Assembly: GCA_947085765.1 (NCBI GenBank)
Contig: CAMTXZ010000005.1
Location: forward strand, 1-64,000
Reading direction: 5' to 3'
Source: JAKFXL01 sp947085765
GTDB taxonomy: Bacteria > Pseudomonadota > Gammaproteobacteria > Tenderiales > Tenderiaceae
Length of the DNA: 64,000 bases
The first letter of the stretch is position 1, and the number at the start of each line of letters is the position of its first letter. Positions 1-8,575 of this stretch are shown here, piece after piece. The translations under genes and the position numbers were made by a program. The notes beneath the pieces are model-generated. The model searched no databases and had not been told where the DNA came from. It saw nothing but the letters and a program-made list of their open reading frames with translations.

Positions 1-43
1 CAGAGGGCTGTGGTTACACCTGCGACAGAGTAGAACATCAGGG

Positions 44-1105
44 TTACTGGATCTCAGCCCTGATCTTTACAATTGCCGACTGGCTGGCGGTTAGCACAAT
101 GCCGTTGACGGTCACCAATTGACCGGCAACCGTACCTTGGTCTGCATCACTGGCATCGGTCAGGGCGGTTGCCGCTCCCGTATACAGATTGGGTGAGGTC
201 ACCTGGATCGATTTGCCGGCGGCAAAGTTGTTGCTGGTGGGTGGGATCGTCAGATTGGCGGCCAGTGTATCGGTGAGCACAATCGCATCGGCCTGAGCGC
301 CCCCGGCACCATTGCTGATGGTGATGGTGTATTCCACTATCGCACCGGGAATGTGCAGTGGACTGACACCCAGGTTGACCGGATCCCAGATGACCGCCGA
401 TGCTTTGCTGATGGTCAGCACGGAGGTCACAGCGGTGTAGGTCAGGTTGGTGGAGTGGGTTTTATCACGTGCCACATCCCCCGTCGCCGTCCCGCTGCCA
501 TCAGCATAGACGTACTGCTTGGTGGTTTTTACATCGGCTGCTTCTGCCGGGATCGCGCCGCCCGCACTTGCCAAGGCCGCCACTGCCTTGAGGCTGTAGG
601 TGGCTATTTGGGTGTTGGTGGCGCTGAGCGGGATGTCGGCTTGAATGAACACCACCTTGCTGGCCGCAGCTGCCAGGTTGGTGATGGTGCTGGTGAGGGT
701 GTCGCCCGCATTGCGAAGGCCATCGCCGTCATCGACGTAGATCGCCACATTGGTGGGTGTGAAGTTCAACGTGCCAGCCACAGTGGTTAAGGCGTAGTCG
801 AAGGGCTCGTTACCGGTGTTGGTGACGGTGAACTTCAGCACCTGAGCGGTGGTGCCGGGGGTGACGTTGATATTGCCGCCAGTACCCGCCACGGTCAGAT
901 CGACCTTGGCGTCGACCATAAACGTTTCGGTGTTACTGGTAATGGCTGTTTGGGCCGTGGCAGCAACGTCGTAATTGACTGTGGCGCTGTTGCTGATATT
1001 GGTGCCGGAGGCAGTGAGTGCCAGGGCGTTGGGTGATGCCGCTAGAGCAAACAGACCGACGGCACTCAGGCCGAGCAGTTTGTTGCTGGGGTGTTTGTTA
1101 AACAT
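44..1105 (-). CDS. Exported DUF11-repeat surface protein
   Basis: A 353-residue protein with a long Sec signal peptide (hydrophobic core about residues 10-27, ending at an A-L-A type site). The mature part is rich in Thr, Ala, Asn and Val and has the beta-sandwich character of DUF11 conserved-repeat proteins. One repeat is around residues 65-165, with the typical phrase V-T-N-T-G-N-E-P, and a second is around 225-350, with Y-T-I-T-I-S-N. Such proteins are cell-surface or secreted structural proteins of unknown exact role. The start is supported by an AGGAGA ribosome-binding site seven bases upstream. It lies 223 bp downstream of a smaller protein of the same type on the same strand, so the two are probably co-transcribed. 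No membrane anchor or sorting tail is visible at the C-terminus. Confident as a gene, moderate for family. Confidence 0.8.
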   Translation of the reverse strand: MFNKHPSNKLLGLSAVGLFALAASPNALALTASGTNISNSATVNYDVAATAQTAITSNTETFMVDAKVDLTVAGTGGNINVTPGTTAQVLKFTVTNTGNEPFDYALTTVAGTLNFTPTNVAIYVDDGDGLRNAGDTLTSTITNLAAAASKVVFIQADIPLSATNTQIATYSLKAVAALASAGGAIPAEAADVKTTKQYVYADGSGTATGDVARDKTHSTNLTYTAVTSVLTISKASAVIWDPVNLGVSPLHIPGAIVEYTITISNGAGGAQADAIVLTDTLAANLTIPPTSNNFAAGKSIQVTSPNLYTGAATALTDASDADQGTVAGQLVTVNGIVLTASQSAIVKIRAEIQ

Positions 1106-1328
1106 GGTTGTATCTCCTGTGTGGTTCTTCCTTGATCCGGTTGACGCACTTCCTGTGCGCCTGGTTTGTAAATTGAAAAATGAATGTCAGATCAAAATGT
1201 GTGTGAATTGTCAAGGAGGAGAACCTCTGATTCGTGCCAGGATTCTGATGTCACAAAACGCCCGGAAGGCGTCGTTGTTGTCTGTTGTGATATTGGTCAT
1301 GTTTTTAATCCTGCATATTGAATTTGGT

Positions 1329-1808
1329 TTAACGCACCCTGGCGTGGAAGCTGACGCTGCCTTGGGCATCTGGTGCGACGCTCTTCAAGGTCCAGCGGAT
1401 ATGGCTGTAGTCGTTGGCAGTGGCCGGGCGTGTTTTGCCACTGCTTTCAGTGATGGTGAGATCGTCTGGGGCGGCGAATTTTTTGCTGCCATCAATGGAG
1501 TAACTGACACTGGCGTTTGCAATCAAGGCGCTGTCCGCGACATAGGCGGTGTCCGCCGGGATGGGGTTGGTGATGGCGATATTTTCTGCCAGCGCCTTGC
1601 CGCGATTGTGGTAGTGAGTGGTGTAGACAATCATGTCGCCAGGTACGACAGAGGTTGGCTCAACCAGGGTGATCACCTGTTTGCCATTGGTGTCGAGGGT
1701 GATAATTTCTTCTTGTACGAGCATCGTGAGTTTAAAATTGTCATCAGCTCTGGCTTGACCGGAGACAACGAGGGCCAGGAGTAGTAGTGTGAGGTTGGCT
1801 GTTTTCAT
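1329..1808 (-). CDS. Small exported DUF11-like protein
   Basis: A 159-residue secreted protein starting M-K-T-A-N-L with a clear signal peptide ending near Q-A-R-A. The mature domain has the DUF11 pattern: V-V-P-G-D-M-I-V-Y, then H-N-R-G, then N-P-I-P-A-D-T-A-Y-V, an immunoglobulin-like fold found in bacterial surface proteins. A longer reading begins at 1910, but AAGGAA lies eight bases before the ATG at 1806-1808 and only two before the ATG at 1812-1814, so the 1808 start is preferred. It is the first gene of a likely two-gene operon with the larger DUF11 protein. Its upstream region is the AT-rich spacer shared with divergent guaB, which carries repeated operator-like sites. Function unknown. 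Confidence 0.75.
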   Translation of the reverse strand: MKTANLTLLLLALVVSGQARADDNFKLTMLVQEEIITLDTNGKQVITLVEPTSVVPGDMIVYTTHYHNRGKALAENIAITNPIPADTAYVADSALIANASVSYSIDGSKKFAAPDDLTITESSGKTRPATANDYSHIRWTLKSVAPDAQGSVSFHARVR

Positions 1809-2100
1809 ATTCATGGTTCCTTGTGGTTGTTTTCCTTGAATTTCTACTGCAAATTTTTTTACAGGTATTGCTATCTGGTTTTGATGTTTCCTCAATACTT
1901 TATCTAGCAAAAATTAAGCCATTTTAATTTTTTTAAAAAAGTTAATTTAAATCAAACTGTTGCGGGTTATTTTTGGGGCTTTCTAAGATTTCATTGAAGG
2001 CATTATGGAAACAGTATTAGTATTTTCTGATTAAACAATATTTAACTAATTGATTTTTATGAAATAAAGTATTTTACTGATGAATGGCGCACGTAGAATG

Positions 2101-2125
2101 TGACATAAATTGTCATGATGTGACA
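2101..2125. promoter_or_regulatory. Operator-like repeat, copy 1
   Basis: Three five-base half-sites in strict spacing: TGACA (2101-2105), five bases, TGTCA (2111-2115), five bases, TGACA (2121-2125). The outer two are direct repeats 20 bp apart and the central one is inverted, so palindromes overlap. It lies in the AT-rich spacer between the divergent DUF11 gene and guaB. The same layout recurs 96 bp downstream. The binding factor is unknown. Confidence 0.45.
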
Positions 2126-2196
2126 ATATTTGCTGTGTTGGCGTCATTGTATTTAATTAATATTATTAATATCAATTGGTTATTATTTTTATGGAG

Positions 2197-2221
2197 TGAC
2201 AAAAAAGGTCAGTTTGTGACC
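2197..2221. promoter_or_regulatory. Operator-like repeat, copy 2
   Basis: The second occurrence of the layout seen at 2101-2125: TGACA (2197-2201), five bases, GGTCA (2207-2211), five bases, TGACC (2217-2221). The spacing is identical and half-sites differ by at most one base. It is about 145 bp upstream of the guaB start, so it could control guaB, the divergent DUF11 operon, or both. Confidence 0.4.
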
Positions 2222-2364
2222 TGGATATCATTTTGGCGTATAGGAGAAAGGGGGTGTTTTACCCATCTTGGTAAATGAATGGTTGTTGTGGCGCGACGCT
2301 GCTCCCTTTACCTGATGGGGGTGGCCGACGTATAATTCTGCCCTTTTAACTGCGGGACGAGACT

Positions 2365-3825
2365 ATGCGCATCATAGAAGAAGCTCTGACATTTGATGAC
2401 GTTTTGCTGGTGCCGGCGCATTCGACGGTACTGCCCAAACAGGTCAACCTGGCGACCAGGCTGACACGGGAAATCACCCTCAATATCCCGATGGTCTCAG
2501 CGGCTATGGATACCGTGACCGAGTCACGACTGGCGATTGCCCTGGCGCAAGAGGGTGGCATGGGGATCGTGCATAAGAACATGTCCATCGCGCAGCAGGC
2601 CAACGAAGTGCGGGTGGTAAAGAAGTATGAAAGTGGTGTCATTAAAGATCCTATTACTGTCTCCCCCAACGCCACCGTTCGTGATGTGCTGAAGCTGACC
2701 CGCAGCAAGAATATCTCCGGTGTGCCGGTGGTCGATGGCGAAGAGCTAATCGGCATCGTTACCAACCGTGATCTGCGTTTTGAAACCCGCTACAGCGAGC
2801 CAGTCTCATCGGTGATGACACCAAAAGAGCGCCTCGTGACGGTGAAAGAGGGGGCATCGCGTGAAGAGATCCTGGGTCTGTTGCACCAGCACCGCATTGA
2901 AAAGCTGTTGGTGGTGAACGACAGCTTCCACCTGCGCGGTCTGATTACCGTTAAGGATATTCAGAAGGCCAAAGACAAACCCAACGCCTGCAAGGACGAG
3001 TACGAACAGCTGCGTGTCGGTGCGGCGGTGGGTACCGGCGGTGATACTGAAGAGCGTGTCACTGCACTGGTCGAGGCCGGTGTCGATCTGGTGGTGGTTG
3101 ATACTGCTCATGGCCATTCACAAGGGGTGCTGGACCGGGTTGCCTGGGTGAAAAAGAACTTCCCTGACCTGCAGGTGATCGGTGGCAACATCGCCACGGC
3201 TGCTGCTGCCAAGGCGCTGGTGGCAGCGGGCGCCGATGCAGTTAAAGTGGGCATTGGTCCCGGTTCGATCTGTACTACCCGCATCATCTCCGGTGTTGGT
3301 GTGCCGCAGATCACGGCAGTCTCCAATATTGCCAAGGCGCTGGCGGGCACAGGTGTGCCGCTGATTGCTGATGGCGGCATCCGTTTTTCAGGTGACATCT
3401 CCAAGGCGATTGCTGCCGGCGCTTACTGCGTGATGGTAGGTGGCATGTTTGCTGGCACTGAAGAGGCGCCAGGCGAGGTGGAGCTGTTCCAGGGCCGCAC
3501 CTACAAGGCCTATCGTGGCATGGGCTCGCTCGGTGCGATGCAGCAGGGTTCCAGCGACCGTTACTTCCAGGACTCCACCGAAGGTGTCGAGAAGTTGGTG
3601 CCAGAAGGCATCGAGGGTCGTGTCCCTTACAAAGGCAGCATGTTGACCATCGTGCATCAGTTGATGGGCGGGTTGCGCGCCAGCATGGGTTACACCGGTT
3701 GCCATAACCTGGATGAGATGCGGACCAAACCTGAGTTTGTGCGTGTTACCAGCGCGGGTATGCGTGAGAGCCATGTACATGACGTAACCATCACCCGCGA
3801 AGCGCCCAACTATCGCGTCGATTAG
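2365..3825 (+). CDS. guaB: Inosine-5'-monophosphate dehydrogenase
   Basis: A 486-residue protein of normal family length. It oxidises IMP to XMP with NAD, the first committed step of GMP synthesis, in the cytoplasm. The (beta/alpha)8 barrel is interrupted by two CBS domains at about residues 95-200. The catalytic loop G-P-G-S-I-C-T-T-R places the nucleophilic cysteine at about residue 303. The phosphate-binding D-G-G-I-R and the flap region Y-R-G-M-G-S-L-G-A-M are intact. A purine-rich stretch precedes the ATG. It is followed by guaA 80 bp downstream, the usual proteobacterial order. Confidence 0.97.
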   Translation: MRIIEEALTFDDVLLVPAHSTVLPKQVNLATRLTREITLNIPMVSAAMDTVTESRLAIALAQEGGMGIVHKNMSIAQQANEVRVVKKYESGVIKDPITVSPNATVRDVLKLTRSKNISGVPVVDGEELIGIVTNRDLRFETRYSEPVSSVMTPKERLVTVKEGASREEILGLLHQHRIEKLLVVNDSFHLRGLITVKDIQKAKDKPNACKDEYEQLRVGAAVGTGGDTEERVTALVEAGVDLVVVDTAHGHSQGVLDRVAWVKKNFPDLQVIGGNIATAAAAKALVAAGADAVKVGIGPGSICTTRIISGVGVPQITAVSNIAKALAGTGVPLIADGGIRFSGDISKAIAAGAYCVMVGGMFAGTEEAPGEVELFQGRTYKAYRGMGSLGAMQQGSSDRYFQDSTEGVEKLVPEGIEGRVPYKGSMLTIVHQLMGGLRASMGYTGCHNLDEMRTKPEFVRVTSAGMRESHVHDVTITREAPNYRVD

Positions 3826-3905
3826 TTCCACACGTGGGGCAGGTGTGGCGCGCTATGCGTTGCATCTGCTGTAACACACCCCCTTTTCAGCGAAGCATAT
3901 CTGAC

Positions 3906-5477
3906 ATGAATATCCACTCTGATCGTATTTTGATTCTCGATTTCGGTTCTCAGTACACCCAGCTGATTGGTCGCCGGGTGCGTGAAGCGGGGGTCTATTG
4001 TGAATTGCATCCGTGGGATATGGCTGAGGCCGAGATTCGTGCCTTTGCCCCCAAGGGCATCATTCTCTCTGGTGGTCCCGAGAGCACTGTGGCGGACAAT
4101 GCGCCGGTGGCGCCGCCGATAGTATTTGAGCTGGGTGTACCGGTATTTGGTATCTGCTATGGCATGCAGACCATGGCGATGCAATTGGGTGGTCGTGTCG
4201 AAACCGCCGACCATCATGAATATGGCTACGCCGAGGTGCGCGCCCGTGGTCACACTGCGCTGCTCAAAGATATTGAAGATCACACCACGGCCGAGGGGCA
4301 CGGTATTCTGGATGTCTGGATGAGCCATGGTGACCGTGTGGTGGAGATCCCGCCTGGTTTCAAACTGATGGCCTCGACCGACTCCGCCCCTGTCTCTGGT
4401 ATCGTCAATGAAGAGAAACACTTTTACGGTGTGCAGTTTCACCCCGAGGTGACCCATACCCGTCAAGGGCAGCGCATTATCGAACGGTTTGTGCACGATA
4501 TCTGCGGCTGTGGCGCCAGCTGGACGGCGGACAATATTGCTGAGGCCGCCATCACCGCCATCCGTGAACAGGTCGGTAGTGATGAGGTGATCCTCGGTCT
4601 CTCCGGCGGTGTTGACTCCTCCGTAGTGGCGGCGCTGCTGCACAAGGCCATCGGCAAGCAGCTTGTCTGTGTTTTTGTTGATAACGGCCTGTTGCGCCAC
4701 AACGAGGGTGATCAGGTGATGGCAACCTTCGCCCAGCACATGGGGGTGAAGGTGATCCGTGTTGATGCCGAACAGCGTTTTCTGTCGGCCCTGGCTGGGG
4801 AAAACGACCCGGAAAAGAAACGCAAGATTATCGGCAATATGTTTGTTGAGATCTTCGAAGAAGAGTCCAACAAATTGGCCTCGGCCAAGTGGCTGGCGCA
4901 GGGGACGATCTATCCCGATGTGATCGAATCCGCCGGTTCCAAAACCGGCAAGGCCCATGTCATCAAGTCGCACCACAATGTGGGTGGCTTGCCCGAGCAC
5001 ATGCAACTCAAGCTGCTGGAGCCGCTGCGTGAACTATTCAAAGATGAAGTGCGCAAACTCGGTGTTGAGCTGGGGCTGCCTTACGACATGGTCTATCGTC
5101 ACCCCTTCCCAGGTCCTGGGTTAGGTGTGCGCATTCTTGGTGAGGTGAAAAAGCAGTACGCCGACATACTGCGGCTGGCTGACTACATCTTCATTGAAGA
5201 GCTGCGCAAACACGATCTCTACGACAAAACCTCGCAGGCCTTTGCCGTCTTCCTGCCCGTTAAGTCTGTAGGGGTGACCGGTGACGGTCGGCGCTACGAA
5301 TATGTGGTGGCGTTGCGTGCTGTTGAAACCGTCGACTTCATGACTGCCCGCTGGGCCCATCTGCCCTACGTATTTCTTGATCACGTCTCGCGCCGTATCG
5401 TTAACGAAGTGGCAGGTATCTCCCGCGTTGTCTATGACATCACTGGTAAGCCGCCCGGCACTATCGAGTGGGAGTAG
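3906..5477 (+). CDS. guaA: GMP synthase (glutamine-hydrolysing)
   Basis: A 523-residue enzyme that amidates XMP to GMP using glutamine and ATP. The N-terminal class I amidotransferase domain has its nucleophile in F-G-I-C-Y-G at about residue 84 and the partner histidine in Q-F-H-P-E. The PP-loop ATP-pyrophosphatase domain has G-L-S-G-G-V-D-S-S, and the C-terminal dimerisation domain ends with the expected P-P-G-T-I-E-W-E. An in-frame extension reaches back to 3834, but the family starts at M-N-I-H-S-D-R-I-L-I-L-D-F-G, so 3906 is chosen. It is co-oriented with guaB and likely in the same transcript. Confidence 0.97.
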   Translation: MNIHSDRILILDFGSQYTQLIGRRVREAGVYCELHPWDMAEAEIRAFAPKGIILSGGPESTVADNAPVAPPIVFELGVPVFGICYGMQTMAMQLGGRVETADHHEYGYAEVRARGHTALLKDIEDHTTAEGHGILDVWMSHGDRVVEIPPGFKLMASTDSAPVSGIVNEEKHFYGVQFHPEVTHTRQGQRIIERFVHDICGCGASWTADNIAEAAITAIREQVGSDEVILGLSGGVDSSVVAALLHKAIGKQLVCVFVDNGLLRHNEGDQVMATFAQHMGVKVIRVDAEQRFLSALAGENDPEKKRKIIGNMFVEIFEEESNKLASAKWLAQGTIYPDVIESAGSKTGKAHVIKSHHNVGGLPEHMQLKLLEPLRELFKDEVRKLGVELGLPYDMVYRHPFPGPGLGVRILGEVKKQYADILRLADYIFIEELRKHDLYDKTSQAFAVFLPVKSVGVTGDGRRYEYVVALRAVETVDFMTARWAHLPYVFLDHVSRRIVNEVAGISRVVYDITGKPPGTIEWE

Positions 5478-5678
5478 GCCCGCGTCCGGCATCTGCTGCT
5501 ACCTGAGCGTATCTGATCACACGTAAACCTTCGTAATTCAAGATTGATGTGCGTCTGCATCTGGCTGGCGGGCATTCGCTTGCACACGTGAGCAACTCTT
5601 TATCCGTTAATAGTGCAAGAAAAGTAACAGAATAATAGATCTAAAAAAATTCTAACAAAATATAAGTTTGAGGGGATC

Positions 5679-6043
5679 ATGCTTAATTCATTCTCGACCT
5701 GTTTCTGGGGCGGCATCCGTTTGTTGTTAAAAAAAGCCAGTGCTCACTGGCAGTAATATTGGCCGTTTCGCTGGCGGGTTGTGGTTCGGGCAAAGAGGGT
5801 GGCGTACTGATGTGGTCAAGCAATTCTGGACAGCGCCTTAAGGTTTTTTTCACGCCGCCTCAAATTCCATTCTCACTGGCGGCTTGTAGCCATTACCGCT
5901 ACAAGTATCTTCACAATCAGAAGACAAAAATTTCACTCCCTGGCCGGCACAACATTCCACCCCGTATTCAGGATCTCATTGAGCAAACCTGTGGCTGGTA
6001 TTACGAGTGGTTTTATCCCGATTGGAAAAAACGTAACGTTTAG
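5679..6043 (+). pseudogene. Frameshifted small lipoprotein with A7 slippery tract
   Basis: The ATG at 5679, preceded by GAGGGG, opens a 25-codon frame that stops at 5754-5756. Within it, seven A residues (5729-5735) form an A-AAA-AAA heptamer in the zero frame. Slipping back one base there gives a convincing lipoprotein signal peptide: basic n-region ending L-L-K-K, core S-L-A-V-I-L-A-V-S, then lipobox L-A-G-C-G-S-G. The second frame then runs to 6043. Neither frame alone makes a sensible exported protein. The rest (about 75 residues) is rich in Tyr, Trp and His and I do not recognise it. The leader resembles those of EpsD-like lipoproteins of PEP-CTERM loci, but no PPIase domain follows. It could be a decayed gene, an assembly indel, or true -1 recoding. 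Confidence 0.45.
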
Positions 6044-6189
6044 GCGGGCAGTAAAGCCTGCTCATCTTCCAGGAAAACAGCCAGCTGAATAGCGCAGCTT
6101 GCCCTTCTCTGTTGGCTACTGAGTTGCATTTACGAGTTGAATCCGCGAACGGTTTTGCTGCTGTCAGATCATATTAATGTCAGCGAAGA

Positions 6190-6543
6190 TCATTGTGCAG
6201 AGGCAGGGGTCTCTTGCAGCGCTAACTCCAGCTGCTCTACATGCTCCTGGGCCTTGCGTAAAAAGAGTGGGGTCAGGCCGATATCTTCGTAGATAGGATC
6301 TTTATATTCATCTTCGGCGATAACCGTTTCACCTTTTACATAGGGAAAAGACTCCTCTAACTCGTCAAGTGCTGCGCCGAGTAACTCCGTGATGATTTGG
6401 CCCTCGCTCTTGGCAGGATACATTTCACTCAAGGCCAGGATGCGTGCTGCATCGTACAGTGGCAGTTTGAGGGTAAATTCCCGGGCACTCTTTTTTGGAG
6501 CGGCATGTTTTTCCCATTCTGCTATTAGTTCATATATTTTCAT
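6190..6543 (-). CDS. Conserved 117-residue protein, pilin-assembly-labelled family
   Basis: A cytoplasmic protein of about 117 residues. A longer frame starts at 6600, but M-K-I-Y-E-L-I at 6541-6543 has AAGGAT upstream and fits the family. It is largely helical and acidic, with the conserved stretches L-P-L-Y-D-A-A-R-I-L-A-L-S-E-M-Y and F-P-Y-V-K-G and a D-P-I-Y-E-D-I-G-L-T-P tail. From memory, homologues in pseudomonads are often labelled pilin assembly or type 1 pili tip component. No signal peptide or pilin feature is present, so that label has little support here. Function unknown. It sits next to the lipase gene on the same strand, 99 bp downstream of it. Confidence 0.7.
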   Translation of the reverse strand: MKIYELIAEWEKHAAPKKSAREFTLKLPLYDAARILALSEMYPAKSEGQIITELLGAALDELEESFPYVKGETVIAEDEYKDPIYEDIGLTPLFLRKAQEHVEQLELALQETPASAQ

Positions 6544-6642
6544 TGTTTTGATCCTTAACTGAGTGTGGGGGAATAGTCGCTGCCCGGCACGATAACGCAT
6601 ATATTGCTGCTGAGTGTGGCTGGTTCGAACTCATTGTTGATA

Positions 6643-7536
6643 TTAATTACCAAAGAGTTGTGAAAAATTAATTTCAGTCTCATAGGGAACAAGTGTCGCT
6701 GTTCTGCTTTTACGTTCGAGCTGCTCCAGATAGGCGCCCATTATGTGATGCTGGATATTTATTTCGCCAAGTGTGGTGTTGATGACACGGCTGGCGCGCA
6801 TCATGCTCTTTACACCCTCCAGCACCGCGTAGTCAGCGCCCTCCAGCAGTACGATCTCCTTACCTAAATGCCAATAGATATTGATATTATTGATATCCAT
6901 CAGATCCAGCGGCGGCACCAGTGGTACCAGATCTTGCGATGTGACAATGCGGGTGATATCCAGGTGGCGGAATGCCAGCGCACCGCTGACATTGGTGATC
7001 TTGGGTTGGCCAAAGGTGATAGTTGGGCCAAGCGTGCGGTGATCAAGATCGAGATACATTGCCAGGATAACGGCAATCGCACCGCCCAGACTGTGGCCGG
7101 TTGTGCTGATCTTATAATCTTTGCGCAGTGTCGGCAGCACCGCCTGATAAACACCCTCTGCCACCTGTGCAAAACCTTGGTGCAGGGCGATCTTGGCATG
7201 TTTGTCTGGCAACAGTTTCAGCGATAGACCGACAATACCATTTTCGGCATTGGCAGTGCCGCGTACAACGATAATCTGCTCTTTCAGTGCATCATTAGTG
7301 GCGACAAAATAGACTACCGCCACCCCTGGCGCATTGTTGTATTGATCGATCCGGTATCCCCGTGTCTTGACGATATCCCGGGCTTGTTGCTCGGTCAGAT
7401 AAGCGGCATTGGCCATCTCAGCATAGAGCTTGTATTTGGCAAATGGTGGGGTTGCCGTGTTAGCGTTGCTGGTGGCGGGTGCAAGGCAGATGCAGATACA
7501 CAGGCAGAATGAATAGTACAAACGTTGTAATGTCAT
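6643..7536 (-). CDS. Secreted class 3 lipase
   Basis: A 297-residue exported alpha/beta hydrolase of the fungal-type lipase 3 family. A Cys-rich signal peptide (about residues 1-26, ending S-N-A) precedes a domain with V-R-G-T-A before the nucleophile elbow, G-H-S-L-G-G with Ser about 149, Asp about 202 in S-Q-D-L-V-P and a histidine pair at about 263-264 in Q-H-H. These form a plausible Ser-Asp-His triad. It would hydrolyse acylglycerols or related esters in the periplasm or outside. A start at 7611 is open, but the signal peptide begins at 7536. No strong ribosome-binding site is visible. Confidence 0.85.
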   Translation of the reverse strand: MTLQRLYYSFCLCICICLAPATSNANTATPPFAKYKLYAEMANAAYLTEQQARDIVKTRGYRIDQYNNAPGVAVVYFVATNDALKEQIIVVRGTANAENGIVGLSLKLLPDKHAKIALHQGFAQVAEGVYQAVLPTLRKDYKISTTGHSLGGAIAVILAMYLDLDHRTLGPTITFGQPKITNVSGALAFRHLDITRIVTSQDLVPLVPPLDLMDINNINIYWHLGKEIVLLEGADYAVLEGVKSMMRASRVINTTLGEINIQHHIMGAYLEQLERKSRTATLVPYETEINFSQLFGN

Positions 7537-7653
7537 ATCAAGTAAGTACCATCGTCGAAAGCGACAATTGTACTGGATGTCTCGCCGTAATCGTAGTGAA
7601 TCACCACACAACAGCGATTGAGTCGTTTGTCACAATGAGGGGCAGAACATTGT

Positions 7654-8109
7654 CTACTTGTTTGTTACTGTCGTTTCGGCAAGGTCAGCCAGTACTTTGC
7701 CAATCTTCTCCACGGCAGGACACTCTGGAACCCCGTGTCGTTCAGCCAGATAGGCGGGATCGTTGTAACCAAGCCATGTCTGAGCCAGAGCGTCTTCCCA
7801 TACCAGCGCCTTGAGTGGAAGATCAATACCTACAGTTTGAGCACACTCCATAAATGGCGTACCACCCTTTGGGTTGCCAAATATCAAGAGTTCCGTCGGC
7901 CGAAGAGTCATTCCGACCTTAGCCGCCCCGGCGGAGTGATCAATGCGGGCAAATATAATCAGCCCACGCTGTTTGGCTATCGTTTCGAGTCGGGCCATTG
8001 TCTCTTTGGCGCTGTAAGGGCTCTTGACTGTGATCAAGCCATCGGCGGCCACGGTGGTGGTTGCTGATATCGCCAGGAAAAGACCGACAATAAATTGTCT
8101 GATATTCAT
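7654..8109 (-). CDS. Exported DUF302-family protein
   Basis: A 151-residue protein with a signal peptide (first 22 residues, ending V-A-A) followed by a single DUF302 domain. It carries the characteristic I-D-H-S-A-G-A-A region, M-T-L-R-P-T-E-L-L-I-F-G-N-P-K-G-G-T-P, and D-L-P-L-K-A-L-V-W-E-D, the most conserved part of the family. DUF302 proteins are small periplasmic alpha/beta proteins of unclear role, sometimes linked to redox or metal stress. AGAGGA lies upstream of the ATG. It is 117 bp upstream of the lipase on the same strand and could be co-transcribed. Confidence 0.88.
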   Translation of the reverse strand: MNIRQFIVGLFLAISATTTVAADGLITVKSPYSAKETMARLETIAKQRGLIIFARIDHSAGAAKVGMTLRPTELLIFGNPKGGTPFMECAQTVGIDLPLKALVWEDALAQTWLGYNDPAYLAERHGVPECPAVEKIGKVLADLAETTVTNK

Positions 8110-8575
8110 GCATAACGTCCTCTTGGATAGTGGTTTACATGCAGGGAGATGCAGACCCGATTTTCAATAGTGATCAACTCTGAGTAGGCATTCAAAATTA
8201 AACAGCATAATTCACACCGTACCTCACCCACTATTATGTAGCAAGACAATACCATGCCTCGTGTCGGGTAGCTCCTTCTCACTATGAGCCTTAAAGGGAG
8301 TTAACTCTGTACATACGGGGCAACAGCAAACGTATTGCAATGTCGCTTGCCGTGAGCATCAGGTTTGCCTGCTTCTGGCGGTATTGATTTTTAATAGAAA
8401 AATCTACCTGAAACAGATGGTTAAGCTATCGCCTCGCGCCCCGTCTTAATAAAACTATCAACAAAACGTTATCACGCTGACACATTAAAAAACTAGATTT
8501 CCAAGCGAGTGTGCTTAGTCTTTGTCATCTGCTCTTTTCAGGTGATTATCAATTTATTATTTAAGGGGATGTGAG
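8110..8575. other. Noncoding spacer, divergent promoters
   Basis: About 466 bp between the minus-strand DUF302 gene and the plus-strand metallophosphoesterase. No open frame with coding character, no tRNA and no clear terminator or riboswitch was seen. It presumably holds promoters for both divergent genes. The last part includes an AAGGGG ribosome-binding site at about 8563. Confidence 0.5.

Noticed and set aside
2084..2278. 64-codon open frame in the guaB upstream spacer
   Set aside because: It overlaps both operator-like repeats, has AT-driven low-complexity composition and no ribosome-binding site.
3822..5006. Long minus-strand open frame of 394 codons opposite guaA
   Set aside because: It lies wholly antisense to a clear, full-length guaA and shows no recognisable domain. 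It is a codon-bias shadow.
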